A stretch of DNA of 5,291 bases. It comes from Spirochaetaceae bacterium (GTDB taxonomy: Bacteria > Spirochaetota > Spirochaetia > Treponematales > Rectinemataceae). The stretch is from the NCBI GenBank assembly GCA_016794765.1, contig JAEUJG010000566.1, positions 1-5,291 of the forward strand. The letters run 5' to 3'. A model generated the notes under the pieces. The model saw only the letters and a list, made by a program, of their open reading frames with translations, was not told the DNA's origin and made no database searches. Shown one piece after another: positions 5,229-5,291 of this stretch; the stretch's first letter is position 1; each line of letters starts with the position of its first letter. Both the position numbers and the translations under genes were made by a program.

Positions 5229-5291
5229 AGGCCAAGAGGACGTCGAGATCGAGCTCGGCGGCGGCGCAGGGCATGCCGATGCCCCAGGCTT
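5227..5291 (-). CDS. C-terminal end of an upstream gene, partial
   Basis: An open frame enters from the right edge and ends in TAA (5229 to 5227). The 20 visible residues read AWGIGMPCAAAELDLDVLLA. I do not recognise the family from so little. The support is mainly the spacing: the stop lies 10 bp before the ligase GTG and overlaps its Shine-Dalgarno, the usual arrangement of neighbouring genes in one operon. Codon choice (mostly G or C in third position) also fits a real gene here. A chance open frame of this length is possible in GC-rich DNA. Confidence 0.55.
   Translation of the reverse strand, partial: AWGIGMPCAAAELDLDVLLA

Overview
The window is a GC-rich bacterial chromosome segment with ordinary bacterial gene structure: strong AGGAGG-type ribosome binding sites, TTGACA-type promoters and one intrinsic terminator. 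No marker gene fixes the lineage. The flavour of the acyl-CoA ligase (TSTRKIKR ending) and of the ComM C-terminus makes me think of a high-GC spirochaete, but this is a weak guess. I see no mobile element, CRISPR array, phage gene or tRNA.

Layout, left to right. Positions 1-422 hold no protein gene and are clearly less GC-rich than the rest. Read on the minus strand they contain three TTGACA boxes, each with a plausible -10 element, then small hairpins and a boxA-like antitermination motif. My reading is the promoter and leader region of a stable-RNA (probably rRNA) operon whose first gene lies just left of position 1. Positions 423-1970 (minus) encode a complete ComM/YifB AAA+ ATPase. A 99-residue membrane protein of unknown function (2067-2366, minus) lies 96 bp upstream of it, probably in the same transcription unit. 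Divergent from these, 2456-3298 (plus) encodes a full-length spermidine-synthase-family protein with its own promoter. A strong hairpin at 3324-3352, with T-rich sequence on both sides, separates it from a convergent long-chain acyl-CoA ligase (3393-5216, minus). That ligase follows a gene whose last 20 codons lie at the right edge, with the ligase's Shine-Dalgarno overlapping that gene's stop codon.

The genes do not form one pathway: DNA recombination (ComM), polyamine or related metabolism (SpeE-like) and fatty-acid activation (ligase) are three separate units. The points most worth a second look are the probable rRNA control region at the left edge and the SpeE-like protein. The latter keeps the nucleotide-binding glycine loop and the catalytic acid but has lost several residues that contact the polyamine in known spermidine synthases. 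I found no convincing sign of a wholly new multi-gene system.
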